Part shown: positions 36,613 through 46,269 of the stretch, in pieces
How the letters are laid out: each line of letters starts with the position of its first letter
Numbering within the stretch: the stretch's first letter is position 1
NCBI GenBank assembly: GCA_945641355.1
Contig: CALZEQ010000018.1
Coordinates: forward strand, 1 to 53,812
Direction of reading: 5' to 3'
DNA: 53,812 nt
Source: an uncultured Mediterranea sp.
Lineage (GTDB): Bacteria; Bacteroidota; Bacteroidia; Bacteroidales; Bacteroidaceae
The notes under the pieces: generated by a model
Databases searched by the model: none
Seen by the model: only the letters and a program-made list of their open reading frames with translations
Told to the model about the DNA's origin: nothing
Made by a program: the position numbers and the translations under genes

Positions 36613-39600
36613 ATGACTAAACAGAAGAAATTCATTACTTGTGATGGCAATCAGGCCGCTGCACATATCTCGTATATGTTCTCTGAAGTGGCCGCTATCT
36701 ACCCCATCACTCCGTCGTCTACGATGGCAGAATACGTAGACGAGTGGGCAGCCCAAGGTCGTAAGAACATCTTTGGCGAGACTGTCTTGGTACAAGAAAT
36801 GCAGTCGGAAGGCGGTGCTGCAGGTGCCGTTCACGGTTCATTGCAGGCCGGTGCGCTGACCACCACGTACACAGCTTCTCAGGGTCTGTTGCTGATGATC
36901 CCCAACATGTACAAGATTGCCGGTGAGTTCCTGCCCTGCGTATTCCACGTATCTGCACGTACACTGGCATCTCACTCACTCTGTATCTTCGGCGACCATC
37001 AGGACGTAATGTCCACGCGCCAGACAGGTTTTGCCATGCTGGCTGAGGGTTCTGTACAAGAGGTTATGGACCTGGCCGGTGTCGCTCACCTCTCTACCAT
37101 CAAGAGCCGTGTACCTTTCGTTAACTTCTTCGACGGTTTCCGTACATCACACGAAATCCAGAAGATCGAGATGCTAGAGAACGAAGACCTCGCTCCGCTC
37201 ATCGACCAGCAGGCACTGGCAGAATTCCGAAGCCGTGCGCTCTCACCCGAGCATCCCGTTGCCCGCGGTATGGCCGAGAATCCTGACACCTTCTTCTCAC
37301 ACCGCGAAAGCTGCAACAACTACTACAACGCAGTTCCCGCCATTGTAGAAGAGTACATGAACGAAATCAGCAAGATTACGGGTCGTCAGTATGGTCTGTT
37401 CGACTACTACGGTGCTGCTGATGCCGAGCGCGTCATCATTGCTATGGGTTCGGTAACAGAAGCTATCCGCGAGGTCATCGACTACCTGACTGCCAAGGGC
37501 GAAAAGGTTGGTTTGGTGGCTGTTCACCTGTACCGTCCCTTCTCAGCCAAGCACTTCCTGGCAGCTGTACCCAAGACGGCCAAGCGTATTGCCGTACTCG
37601 ACCGCACGAAGGAGCCGGGTGCAAACGGCGAACCTCTCTACCTCGACGTGAAGGACTGCTTCTACGGCGCAGAAGACGCTCCCGTCATCGTAGGTGGCCG
37701 CTATGGCCTGGGTTCAAACGACACCACTCCTGCACAGGTTCTCTCTGTGTACGAGAACCTCGCTCTGCCCGAACCCAAGAACCACTTCACCATCGGTATT
37801 GTGGATGACGTGACCTTCACCTCTCTGCCCCAGAAGGAAGAGATTGCCCTGGGTGGCGAAGGCATGTTCGAGGCCAAGTTCTACGGTCTGGGTGCCGACG
37901 GTACAGTAGGTGCCAACAAGAACTCTGTAAAGATTATCGGTGACAACACCAACAAGCACTGCCAGGCTTACTTCTCTTACGACTCCAAGAAGTCGGGCGG
38001 CTTCACCTGCTCTCACCTGCGTTTCGGCGATACGCCCATCCGTTCTACCTATCTGGTAAATACGCCTAACTTCGTGGCTTGCCACGTACAGGCTTACCTG
38101 CACATGTACGACGTGACTCGCGGCTTGCAGAAGAACGGTACCTTCCTGCTCAACACCATCTGGGAAGGCGAAGAGCTGGCCAAGCACCTGCCTAACAATG
38201 TGAAGAAGTACTTCGCAGAAAACAACATCACAGTTTATTATATCAACGCAACGAAGATTGCACAGGAGATTGGTTTGGGCAACCGTACCAATACCATCCT
38301 CCAGTCAGCCTTCTTCCGTATCACAGGCGTCATCCCCGTAGATTTGGCTATCGAACAGATGAAGAAGTTCATCGTGAAGTCTTATGGCAAGAAGGGTGAA
38401 GACGTGGTGAACAAGAACTATGCAGCCGTTGACCGCGGTGGTGAATACAAGCAGCTCACTGTCGATGCTGCATGGGCCAACCTGCCCGCTGACGAGAAGG
38501 CTGCCAACAACGATCCTGCATTCATCAACGAGGTAGTTCGCCCCATCAATGCACAGAATGGCGACTTGCTGCCTGTCAGCGCATTCAAGGGCATCGAAGA
38601 CGGTACGTGGCCGCAGGGTACAGCTGCCTACGAGAAGCGTGGCGTAGCTGCTTTCGTTCCGGTTTGGACTGCCGAGAACTGTAGCCAGTGTAACAAGTGT
38701 GCTTTTGTATGTCCTCACGCTTGCATCCGTCCGTTCGTCATGGACGAGCAGGAAGCAGCCGGCCTGAACGCAGCCACACTCGACATGAAGGCTCCTGCCG
38801 CTCTGAAGGGCATGAAGTTCCGTATGCAGGTAGGCGTTATGGACTGCTTGGGTTGCGGTAACTGCGTTGACGTATGTCCGGGTCTCCCGAAGACAGGTCC
38901 TGCCCTGAAGATGGTTCCGCTGGAAGGCGAACTGGGCGAAGCTGCCAACTGGGACTACCTTGTAAAGAACGTAAAGAGCAAACAAGACCTCGTCGACATC
39001 AAGTCGAACCCCCGTGTATCACAGTTCGCTACTCCACTCTTCGAGTTCTCAGGTGCTTGCTCTGGTTGCGGCGAAACTCCGTATGTCAAGTTGATTTCTC
39101 AGCTCTTCGGTGACCGCGAAATCGTTGCCAACGCTACCGGTTGCTCATCAATCTACTCCGGTTCTATCCCCTCTACTCCGTATACGACCAATGAAAAGGG
39201 TCAAGGTCCCGCTTGGGCTAACTCCCTGTTCGAGGACTTCTGCGAGTTCGGTCTCGGTATGACGCTGGCCAACAAGAAGATGCGCGCACGCATCCAGGCT
39301 CTGCTGCAGGATGTGATTGCTGCAGAAGAGGCACCTGCCGAATACAAAGCCGCTGCAGAAGAGTGGATTGCAGGCAAGGAAAACGCTGATGCCAGCAAGG
39401 CTGCAGCAGCCAAGTTGCTGCCCTTCATTGAGGCCGGTGCTGCCAAGGGTTGCAGTGCATGTGCACAGCTGAAGGAACTGAGCCACTACCTCGTGAAACG
39501 TTCACAGTGGATTATCGGCGGTGACGGTGCTTCCTATGACATCGGTTACGGAGGTTTGGATCATGTCATCGCTTCCGGCGAAGATGTGAACATTCTGGTA

Positions 39601-40161
39601 CTCGACACCGAAGTTTATTCGAACACAGGCGGTCAGTCATCCAAGGCTACGCCGCTGGGTGCCATCGCCAAGTTTGCCGCAGCCGGCAAGCGCGTACGCA
39701 AGAAAGACCTGGGTATGATTGCCACTACCTACGGCTATGTATACGTAGCTCAGATTGCCATGGGTGCCGACCAGGCTCAGTGCTTGAAGGCTATCCGTGA
39801 GGCTGAGGCATATCCCGGCCCGTCCATCATCATTGCCTACGCACCCTGTATCAACCACGGTCTGAAGAAGGGTATGGGTAAGGCACAGGCCGAAGAGGCT
39901 GCTGCCGTAGCATGTGGCTACTGGCATCTGTGGCGTTACAATCCCGCTCTGGAAGATGAGGGCAAGAATCCGTTCTCGCTCGACTCCAAGGAGCCGGCTT
40001 GGGAAGGCTTCCAAGACTATCTGAAGGGTGAGGTACGTTTTGCTTCTGTCATGAAGCAATATCCTGCTGAAGCAGCCGACCTCTTCCAGGCTTGTGAAGA
40101 CATGGCCAAGAAGCGTTACCAGAGCTATGTGCGCATGACGCAACTGGATTGGAGCAAGTAA
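36613..40161 (+). CDS. nifJ: pyruvate:ferredoxin (flavodoxin) oxidoreductase
   Basis: A 1182-residue single-chain PFOR that oxidises pyruvate to acetyl-CoA and CO2 and reduces ferredoxin or flavodoxin. TPP-binding N-terminal domains begin with DGNQAAAHISYMFSE and YPITPSSTMAEY. Two 4Fe-4S motifs start at C690 (CSQCNKCAFVC) and C745 (CLGCGNCVDVC). The proximal cluster uses CSGCGETPYVK and a later Cys. The TPP motif is GDGASYDIGYGGLDH to LDTEVYSNTGGQSS. This is the main pyruvate-oxidising enzyme of an anaerobe. The codon bias is noticeably stronger than in neighbouring genes, suggesting high expression. A small membrane protein gene follows after a hairpin. Confidence 0.97.
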   Translation: MTKQKKFITCDGNQAAAHISYMFSEVAAIYPITPSSTMAEYVDEWAAQGRKNIFGETVLVQEMQSEGGAAGAVHGSLQAGALTTTYTASQGLLLMIPNMYKIAGEFLPCVFHVSARTLASHSLCIFGDHQDVMSTRQTGFAMLAEGSVQEVMDLAGVAHLSTIKSRVPFVNFFDGFRTSHEIQKIEMLENEDLAPLIDQQALAEFRSRALSPEHPVARGMAENPDTFFSHRESCNNYYNAVPAIVEEYMNEISKITGRQYGLFDYYGAADAERVIIAMGSVTEAIREVIDYLTAKGEKVGLVAVHLYRPFSAKHFLAAVPKTAKRIAVLDRTKEPGANGEPLYLDVKDCFYGAEDAPVIVGGRYGLGSNDTTPAQVLSVYENLALPEPKNHFTIGIVDDVTFTSLPQKEEIALGGEGMFEAKFYGLGADGTVGANKNSVKIIGDNTNKHCQAYFSYDSKKSGGFTCSHLRFGDTPIRSTYLVNTPNFVACHVQAYLHMYDVTRGLQKNGTFLLNTIWEGEELAKHLPNNVKKYFAENNITVYYINATKIAQEIGLGNRTNTILQSAFFRITGVIPVDLAIEQMKKFIVKSYGKKGEDVVNKNYAAVDRGGEYKQLTVDAAWANLPADEKAANNDPAFINEVVRPINAQNGDLLPVSAFKGIEDGTWPQGTAAYEKRGVAAFVPVWTAENCSQCNKCAFVCPHACIRPFVMDEQEAAGLNAATLDMKAPAALKGMKFRMQVGVMDCLGCGNCVDVCPGLPKTGPALKMVPLEGELGEAANWDYLVKNVKSKQDLVDIKSNPRVSQFATPLFEFSGACSGCGETPYVKLISQLFGDREIVANATGCSSIYSGSIPSTPYTTNEKGQGPAWANSLFEDFCEFGLGMTLANKKMRARIQALLQDVIAAEEAPAEYKAAAEEWIAGKENADASKAAAAKLLPFIEAGAAKGCSACAQLKELSHYLVKRSQWIIGGDGASYDIGYGGLDHVIASGEDVNILVLDTEVYSNTGGQSSKATPLGAIAKFAAAGKRVRKKDLGMIATTYGYVYVAQIAMGADQAQCLKAIREAEAYPGPSIIIAYAPCINHGLKKGMGKAQAEEAAAVACGYWHLWRYNPALEDEGKNPFSLDSKEPAWEGFQDYLKGEVRFASVMKQYPAEAADLFQACEDMAKKRYQSYVRMTQLDWSK

Positions 40162-40170
40162 GCTATTTGA

Positions 40171-40254
40171 GTTTTTAGGTTTTTTGAGTTTTTGAGTTGA
40201 TAAGCTTAAGAATTTGAAAACTTAAAAACTCACCAATTTAAAAACCTAAAAAAC
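40171..40254 (+). repeat. AT-rich hairpin between nifJ and the small membrane gene
   Basis: GTTTTTAGGTTTTT (40171) pairs with AAAAACCTAAAAAAC (40240), and GAGTTTTTGAGTT (40186) pairs with AACTTAAAAACTC (40219) with one G-U. It lacks GC and a trailing T-run, so it is more likely an RNA stability or processing element, or a repeat, than a terminator. Confidence 0.5.
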
Positions 40255-40262
40255 ACAAACTT

Positions 40263-40451
40263 ATGATTTCATTCATCATTTGGATTATTGGTCTCGTATT
40301 GGCTATCAAAGCCGTACTGGAGATTTTGAAGTGGCCGGTAGACGGCGTAAAGAAATTATTAGTCGCCATCCTGGTACTGCTGACCAGTTGGATTGGTCTT
40401 GCAGTCTATTACTTTTGGGGTCGTGAAAACCTCCCCTCTATCTTGAAGTAA
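40263..40451 (+). CDS. 62-residue membrane protein downstream of nifJ
   Basis: Two membrane helices (FIIWIIGLVLAIKAVLEIL and LLVAILVLLTSWIGLAVYYF) are separated by a short basic loop, and the end is WGRENLPSILK. The second half resembles the PLDc_N/phospholipase-D-nuclease N-terminal type of two-helix proteins (W-I-G-hydrophobic-Y-F-h-W). No catalytic domain follows. It is 101 bp after nifJ and before a strong terminator, so co-transcription with nifJ is likely. Its role is unknown. Confidence 0.65.
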   Translation: MISFIIWIIGLVLAIKAVLEILKWPVDGVKKLLVAILVLLTSWIGLAVYYFWGRENLPSILK

Positions 40452-40480
40452 TCCATACGGACTGAACGAAAAAAGAACTG

Positions 40481-40518
40481 GAGGCATGAAGAGAATTTTC
40501 TTCTTCATGCCTCTATTC
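40481..40518 (+). terminator. terminator after the nifJ unit
   Basis: GAGGCATGAAGA (40481-40492) pairs with TCTTCATGCCTC (40502-40513), followed by TATTCTTTTT. Confidence 0.8.
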
Positions 40519-40630
40519 TTTTTAATCAAATCTATCAGAATCCTATTTTATGCTCTTTCATTTTGTTAAATTGCCTTCGCTGAGACAGAAAAAATTGTCG
40601 TAAATCGTTTCGCCTATTCAAGTAAATCGT

Positions 40631-40656
40631 TATATTTGCAAGTCTCTTGTAGAGAC
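40631..40656 (+). promoter_or_regulatory. mutA -7 box followed by a 5'-end hairpin
   Basis: TATATTTG lies at 40631-40638. Directly after it, GTCTCT-TGT-AGAGAC (40642-40656) makes a perfect 6-bp stem with a 3-nt loop. The hairpin would lie at the very 5' end of the mutAB message, a position that often protects mRNA from decay. No TTG is found at the usual distance. Confidence 0.5.
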
Positions 40657-40693
40657 ATGAACTTCAATTCATCTTTTTAATTTTAAACGAACT

Positions 40694-42592
40694 ATGGCAG
40701 ACAGTAAAGAAAGACTCTTCTCGGACTTTCCACCCGTCACTACCGAAAAGTGGATGGAGAAAGTAACCGCTGACTTGAAAGGAGCGGACTATGAGAAGAA
40801 ACTCGTTTGGAAGACAAACGAAGGATTCAAGGTGAAACCTTTCTATCGCATGGAAGACCTCGAAGGTCTAAAGACCATCGATACGCTTCCTGGTGAATTC
40901 CCCTACCTGAGAGGTACAAAGAAGGACAATAACCAATGGCTCGTCCGTCAGGACATCCAAGTGGAGTGTCCGAAAGAAGCCAATGCCAAAGCACTGGACA
41001 TCCTGAACAAAGGCATTGACTCACTCTCGTTCCATATCAAGGCCAAAGACCTCAGTGCCGACTATATCGACACGCTGCTGAAGGATATCTGCGCCGACTG
41101 CATCGAACTAAATTTCTCAACCTGCCAAGGCCATGTGGTAGAGCTGGCCAACCTATTGGTAGACTACTTCAAGAAGCAAGATTACGAACTGGCCAAACTA
41201 CAAGGTTCCATCAACTTCGACTACTTCGGTAAAATGCTGACCCGCGGTAAGGAAAAAGGTGATCTAATTGCTACAGCCAAGGCACTGATTGAAGCTACTG
41301 CTGAACTGCCGAAATACAGAGTACTGAACGTCAATGCACTGTCACTGAACAATGCCGGAGCCTACATCTACCAAGAGCTGGGCTATGCCTTGGCATGGGG
41401 CAATGAATATATGAACCAGCTGACCGATGCCGGACTACCCGCAGCCATCGTGGCCAAGAAACTGAAATTCAACTTTGGTATCAGCTCAAACTATTTCCTC
41501 GAAATTGCCAAATTCCGTGCAGCCCGTATGCTGTGGGCCAACATCGTAGCAGCCTATCAACCGGAATGTCTGCGCGATTGCCCCAACAAGGGGAGCAACG
41601 GTGAGTGCCGCTGCGCTGCCAAGATGCGCATCCATGCAGAAACATCGACCTTCAACCTGACGCTGTTCGACGCTTACGTCAACTTGCTGCGTACACAGAC
41701 TGAGGCCATGAGCGCCGCATTGGCCGGTGTGGATTCGATGACGGTAACACCTTTCGACAAGGCCTATGAAGCACCCAACGACTTCTCTGAACGACTGGCA
41801 CGCAACCAGCAACTGCTGCTGAAGGAAGAGTCGCACTTCGACAAGGTAATCGACCCGGCTGCCGGATCGTATTACATCGAGAATCTGACGGCATCCATCG
41901 CACAGCAGGCATGGGCCCTCTTCCTGAATACGGAAGATGAAGGCGGATTCTATGCATCTATCAAGGCCGGCAAAGTACAGGAGGCTGTCAATGCAAGCAA
42001 TGTCAACCGTCATGCAGCCGTGGCCAAGCGCAAGGAGATATTGCTGGGCACCAACCAATATCCTAACTTCAACGAGAAAGCCGATGGCAAACAACCGTTG
42101 GAAGCCACTTGCTGTTGTGGTGGTGGAGAGACCTGTCAGAAAGACTGCGACACCTTGCTCACCGACCGTGCAGCCAGCGAATTTGAAGCCCTGCGTCTGC
42201 AGACTGAAGCCAGCGGCAAGCGTCCGAAAGCCTTCATGCTGACCATCGGCAATCTGGCCATGCGCCAGGCTCGTGCCCAATTCTCATGCAACTTCCTGGC
42301 ATGTGCAGGCTACGAAGTGGTGGACAATCTGGGATTCCCCACTGTAAAAGAGGGTGTAGAAGCCGCCGTGAAGGCCGGAGCCGACATCGTGGTACTCTGT
42401 TCGAGCGATGATGAATATGCAGAATATGCTCTTCCTGCCTTCCAGGCATTGGCTGGTCGTGCCATGTTCATCGTTGCCGGCGCTCCCGCCTGCATGGACG
42501 AATTGAAGTCTGCCGGTATCGAGCACTTCATCCATGTACGGGTCAATGTGCTGGAGACACTGAGAGAATATAACAAGATGTTGTTAAGCTGA
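40694..42592 (+). CDS. mutA: methylmalonyl-CoA mutase small subunit
   Basis: The 632-residue non-catalytic partner of MutB. It has a degenerate TIM barrel (about 30-430) and a C-terminal B12-binding-like domain (about 510-632) that lacks the D-x-H-x-x-G cobalamin motif, as expected for MutA. Two Cys-rich insertions stand out: C292, C296, C305 and C307 ([16 protein letters not shown]), and C473-475, C481 and C485 ([13 protein letters not shown]). The gene begins the mutAB operon, 13 bp before mutB. The complex isomerises succinyl-CoA and methylmalonyl-CoA, the central step of propionate formation. Confidence 0.94.
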   Translation: MADSKERLFSDFPPVTTEKWMEKVTADLKGADYEKKLVWKTNEGFKVKPFYRMEDLEGLKTIDTLPGEFPYLRGTKKDNNQWLVRQDIQVECPKEANAKALDILNKGIDSLSFHIKAKDLSADYIDTLLKDICADCIELNFSTCQGHVVELANLLVDYFKKQDYELAKLQGSINFDYFGKMLTRGKEKGDLIATAKALIEATAELPKYRVLNVNALSLNNAGAYIYQELGYALAWGNEYMNQLTDAGLPAAIVAKKLKFNFGISSNYFLEIAKFRAARMLWANIVAAYQPECLRDCPNKGSNGECRCAAKMRIHAETSTFNLTLFDAYVNLLRTQTEAMSAALAGVDSMTVTPFDKAYEAPNDFSERLARNQQLLLKEESHFDKVIDPAAGSYYIENLTASIAQQAWALFLNTEDEGGFYASIKAGKVQEAVNASNVNRHAAVAKRKEILLGTNQYPNFNEKADGKQPLEATCCCGGGETCQKDCDTLLTDRAASEFEALRLQTEASGKRPKAFMLTIGNLAMRQARAQFSCNFLACAGYEVVDNLGFPTVKEGVEAAVKAGADIVVLCSSDDEYAEYALPAFQALAGRAMFIVAGAPACMDELKSAGIEHFIHVRVNVLETLREYNKMLLS

Positions 42593-42605
42593 TGACAATA
42601 AAACC

Positions 42606-44750
42606 ATGAGAAAAAATTTCAAAAACCTCGATATTTATGCTGCTTTTCAGCCCACAGATGGCAAAGAGTGGCAAAAGGCGAATGGCATTCACGCTGACTG
42701 GAAGACTCCGGAACACATTGAAGTGAAGCCTGTCTACACCAAAGAAGACCTTGAAGGTATGGAGCATCTGGACTTCGCCGCCGGCATCCCGCCTTATTTA
42801 CGTGGTCCATACTCCGTCATGTACACCTTGCGTCCATGGACAATTCGTCAATACGCAGGTTTCTCGACTGCCGAAGAATCCAATGCGTTCTATCGCCGCA
42901 ACCTGGCCAGCGGACAAAAAGGTCTGTCCGTAGCTTTTGACCTCCCCACACACCGCGGCTACGATCCCGACAACGAACGTGTTGTCGGAGACGTAGGTAA
43001 GGCCGGTGTGTCTATCTGCTCACTCGAAAACATGAAAGTACTCTTCGATGGCATTCCTCTCAACAAGATGTCCGTCTCCATGACTATGAACGGTGCCGTA
43101 TTGCCCGTCATGGCTTTCTATATCAATGCCGGACTGGAACAGGGTGCCAAACTGGAAGAGATGGCTGGAACCATTCAGAACGACATTCTGAAAGAGTTCA
43201 TGGTGCGCAACACCTATATCTACCCGCCAGCATTCTCCATGAAGATTATCAGTGACATCTTCGAATACACGTCACAAAAGATGCCTAAGTTCAACAGCAT
43301 CTCCATTTCCGGATACCACATGCAGGAAGCAGGAGCCACGGCCGATATCGAGTTGGCTTATACGTTGTCTGACGGTTTGGAATACCTACGTGCAGGTGTA
43401 GCGGCCGGCTTGGACATCGATGCCTTTGCGCCACGTCTCTCTTTCTTCTGGGCCATCGGTACCAACCATTTCATGGAAATTGCCAAGATGCGTGCCGCCC
43501 GTATGCTGTGGGCCAAGATTGTCAAGCAATTCAACCCCAAGAATCCGAAATCACTGGCACTGCGTACGCACTCACAGACTTCTGGTTGGTCACTCACCGA
43601 ACAAGACCCCTTCAACAATGTAGGACGCACCTGTATAGAGGCCATGGCAGCCGCCTTGGGTCATACCCAATCACTCCATACGAACGCTCTCGACGAAGCC
43701 ATCGCGTTGCCTACCGACTTCTCGGCACGTATTGCCCGCAATACCCAAATCTATATACAGGAAGAGACCAACATCTGTAAGAATGTAGATCCATGGGGCG
43801 GTTCATACTACGTAGAGTCATTGACCAACGAAATCGCTCACAAAGCATGGGAGCACATACAGGAGATCGAGAAGCTGGGCGGTATGGCCAAAGCCATTGA
43901 GACCGGTATTCCCAAGATGCGCATCGAAGAGGCTGCCGCACGCACACAGGCCCGTATCGACAGTGGAGCGCAGACCATTGTCGGCGTAAACAAATACCGT
44001 CTGGAGAAAGAAGCCCCCATTGACATTCTGGAAATCGACAACACAGCCGTACGTCTGGAACAGGTTGAGAACCTGAAACGTCTGCGCGAAGGCCGCAACC
44101 AGGCAGAGGTAGACAAAGCGCTGGAGGCTATCACCGAATGCGTGAAGACCGGCAAGGGCAACCTGCTGGAACTGGCCGTTGAAGCCGCTCGTGTACGGGC
44201 CACCTTAGGTGAGATTTCCATGGCTTGTGAAAAGATTGTAGGACGTTATAAAGCAGTAATCAGAACCATATCAGGCGTGTATTCATCAGAAAGTAAGAAC
44301 GACAGCGACTTCGCCCGCGCATGCGAGTTGACCGAGAAGTTTGCAAAGAAAGAGGGACGTCAGCCCCGTATCATGATTGCCAAGATGGGACAGGACGGCC
44401 ACGACCGTGGTGCCAAAGTAGTAGCAACCGGCTATGCCGACTGTGGATTTGATGTTGACATGGGACCGCTCTTCCAGACACCGGCCGAGGCTGCCCGTGA
44501 GGCAGTAGAAAACGATGTCCATGTGGTAGGTGTATCTTCGTTGGCCGCAGGTCACAAGACGTTGATACCTCAAATCATCGACGAGTTGAAGAAGTTAGGT
44601 CGTGAAGACATCGTGGTAATCGCCGGTGGTGTCATCCCGGCACAAGACTATGACTTCCTTTACAAGGCTGGTGTAGCAGCTATCTTTGGCCCGGGTACTC
44701 CCGTAGCCAAGGCCGCCTGCCAGATTCTGGAAATCCTGATGGATGAATAA
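42606..44750 (+). CDS. mutB: methylmalonyl-CoA mutase large (catalytic) subunit
   Basis: A 714-residue adenosylcobalamin-dependent isomerase. The N-terminal substrate TIM barrel includes [18 protein letters not shown] and TMNGAVLP. The C-terminal cobalamin domain has D597-x-H599-x-x-G602 ([13 protein letters not shown]), in which H599 is the lower axial ligand. [15 protein letters not shown] and [12 protein letters not shown] complete the Rossmann-like domain. It is followed by a strong terminator. Neither methylmalonyl-CoA epimerase nor a MeaB-type chaperone is encoded in this window. Confidence 0.97.
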   Translation: MRKNFKNLDIYAAFQPTDGKEWQKANGIHADWKTPEHIEVKPVYTKEDLEGMEHLDFAAGIPPYLRGPYSVMYTLRPWTIRQYAGFSTAEESNAFYRRNLASGQKGLSVAFDLPTHRGYDPDNERVVGDVGKAGVSICSLENMKVLFDGIPLNKMSVSMTMNGAVLPVMAFYINAGLEQGAKLEEMAGTIQNDILKEFMVRNTYIYPPAFSMKIISDIFEYTSQKMPKFNSISISGYHMQEAGATADIELAYTLSDGLEYLRAGVAAGLDIDAFAPRLSFFWAIGTNHFMEIAKMRAARMLWAKIVKQFNPKNPKSLALRTHSQTSGWSLTEQDPFNNVGRTCIEAMAAALGHTQSLHTNALDEAIALPTDFSARIARNTQIYIQEETNICKNVDPWGGSYYVESLTNEIAHKAWEHIQEIEKLGGMAKAIETGIPKMRIEEAAARTQARIDSGAQTIVGVNKYRLEKEAPIDILEIDNTAVRLEQVENLKRLREGRNQAEVDKALEAITECVKTGKGNLLELAVEAARVRATLGEISMACEKIVGRYKAVIRTISGVYSSESKNDSDFARACELTEKFAKKEGRQPRIMIAKMGQDGHDRGAKVVATGYADCGFDVDMGPLFQTPAEAAREAVENDVHVVGVSSLAAGHKTLIPQIIDELKKLGREDIVVIAGGVIPAQDYDFLYKAGVAAIFGPGTPVAKAACQILEILMDE

Positions 44751-44776
44751 GCTCACAGCAGTCAAACAAATAGTTA

Positions 44777-44814
44777 AAATAAGGATGGATTTGGTAACAT
44801 ATCCATCCTTATTT
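44777..44814. terminator. bidirectional terminator after mutB
   Basis: AAATAAGGATGGAT (44777-44790) pairs perfectly with ATCCATCCTTATTT (44801-44814) around a 10-nt loop. Its AT-rich base gives T-rich tails on both strands. Confidence 0.8.
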
Positions 44815-44856
44815 ATTAATCTATGTTATAAAAGTACATTATATACCTGCCACCAC

Positions 44857-44957
44857 TTGCAGTTTCACAAAATCTCCCTATATTTGCAATGTGTTTTTCA
44901 TAGTATTAGATTTAAGGTTAACAAAAGGTTGGGATACAGCGGTATCCCTTTTTTTTT
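44857..44957 (+). promoter_or_regulatory. promoter-leader-terminator cassette, copy 1
   Basis: TTG (44857-44859), a 19-bp spacer and TATATTTG (44879-44886) form a textbook Bacteroidetes promoter. A leader of about 45 nt follows (GTGTTTTTCATAGTATTAGA, then TTTAAGGTTAACAAAAGG). It ends in the hairpin GGGATAC-AGCG-GTATCCC and nine T. Such a transcript should stop about 65 nt from its start unless the terminator is bypassed. The block recurs almost unchanged at 47181-47280. It stands 89 bp before the PLP enzyme gene at 45046. Confidence 0.7.
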
Positions 44958-45045
44958 ACCCTTACCAATGGTATGAATCAGCACACACGTTTGCCCCTCT
45001 GCCAAGAGGACTCACATTGGCACATGAATATTAAACAAAAAAGAT

Positions 45046-46230
45046 ATGGAACAGTATAATTTTGATAAAATCATAAATCGGGAAGGCACCAATGCGTTAA
45101 AGCGAGAAGTGCTGCAAGAACGTTACGGACGGGCCGATCTGCTGCCTTTATGGGTGGCCGACATGGATTTTGAGACGCCCTCCTTCATCACCAAGTCACT
45201 GAGCGACAGACTGGAGCATTCGCTGTTCGGCTACACCGTCGAACCGAAAGAGTATTGGCCTACCGTCATTCAATGGATTGCCGACCATCACGGCTGGCAA
45301 GTAGAACCTGAATGGTTGACTTACATTCCAGGTATCGTCAAAGGTATTGGTATGGCCATCAATGTTTTTGTAAAAGAAGACGAGAAGGTCATCATCCAGC
45401 CACCTGTATACCACCCCTTCCGACTCACTCCGCAAGGCAACGGGCGACAAGTGGTATTCAATCCGCTGATACACCATGCTGACGGTTCGTACACCATGGA
45501 CTTCGAGAATCTGGCAGCTGTGGCAGATGAGAAGTGCCGTATGCTCATACTCTCCAACCCACACAACCCGGCTGGCATCGTATGGGATAGAGAGACACTG
45601 GTCCGTCTGGCCGATTTCTGTTATCGCCACCACATTCTGGTGATTTCCGACGAGATTCACTGCGATATGGCACTTTGGGACTATAAGCACATTCCCTTCG
45701 CATCGGTTTCACCCGAAGCAGCCACCTGTAGCATCACCTTCGGTGCACCCTCCAAGACCTTCAATATCGCAGGCATTGTCAGCTCCTATGCCATCGTACC
45801 CAACGAAGAACTGCGCACACGCTTCTACCAATGGTTATCGGCCAATGAATTGAACGACCCCACCCTCTTTGCTCCCATCGCCACCATTGCCGCCTTTAGT
45901 CAAGGCGAAGAGTGGCGTCGGCAGATGTTACGCTACATCGAAGGCAACATAGAGTTTGTCATCGACTACTGCCGCGACCATCTGCCGTTCATCAAACCCA
46001 TACGTCCACAGGCCTCCTTCCTGGTATGGCTGGATTGTACCGGGCTGAATCTGTCACACGAACAATTGGTAGACCTCTTCGTACAAAAGGCGCATCTGGC
46101 TCTGAATGACGGTGCGATGTTTGGTAAGGAGGGCGAAGGCTTTATGCGAATGAATGTAGCGTCACCGAGGGCCGTACTTCGCCAGGCATTAGAGCAACTG
46201 AAGGAAGCCTGCCACACTCTGAATCTATAG
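45046..46230 (+). CDS. MalY/PatB-type PLP enzyme (probable cystathionine beta-lyase)
   Basis: A 394-residue fold-type I PLP enzyme. The opening ...ADLLPLWVADMDFETP and LILSNPHNPAGIVWDRE are marks of the MalY/PatB class, whose members cleave C-S bonds of cystathionine or cysteine conjugates. The Schiff-base Lys is K237 in FGAPSKTFNIAG. ISDEIHCDMALWDYKHIPF carries the Asp that binds the pyridine nitrogen. The flavodoxin lipoprotein gene begins 39 bp downstream, so both probably share the leader at 44857. An ordinary aminotransferase activity cannot be excluded. Confidence 0.87.
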   Translation: MEQYNFDKIINREGTNALKREVLQERYGRADLLPLWVADMDFETPSFITKSLSDRLEHSLFGYTVEPKEYWPTVIQWIADHHGWQVEPEWLTYIPGIVKGIGMAINVFVKEDEKVIIQPPVYHPFRLTPQGNGRQVVFNPLIHHADGSYTMDFENLAAVADEKCRMLILSNPHNPAGIVWDRETLVRLADFCYRHHILVISDEIHCDMALWDYKHIPFASVSPEAATCSITFGAPSKTFNIAGIVSSYAIVPNEELRTRFYQWLSANELNDPTLFAPIATIAAFSQGEEWRRQMLRYIEGNIEFVIDYCRDHLPFIKPIRPQASFLVWLDCTGLNLSHEQLVDLFVQKAHLALNDGAMFGKEGEGFMRMNVASPRAVLRQALEQLKEACHTLNL

Positions 46231-46269
46231 AACCGAAACAATACAAATCAGTACTAACAAAAACTTTTG

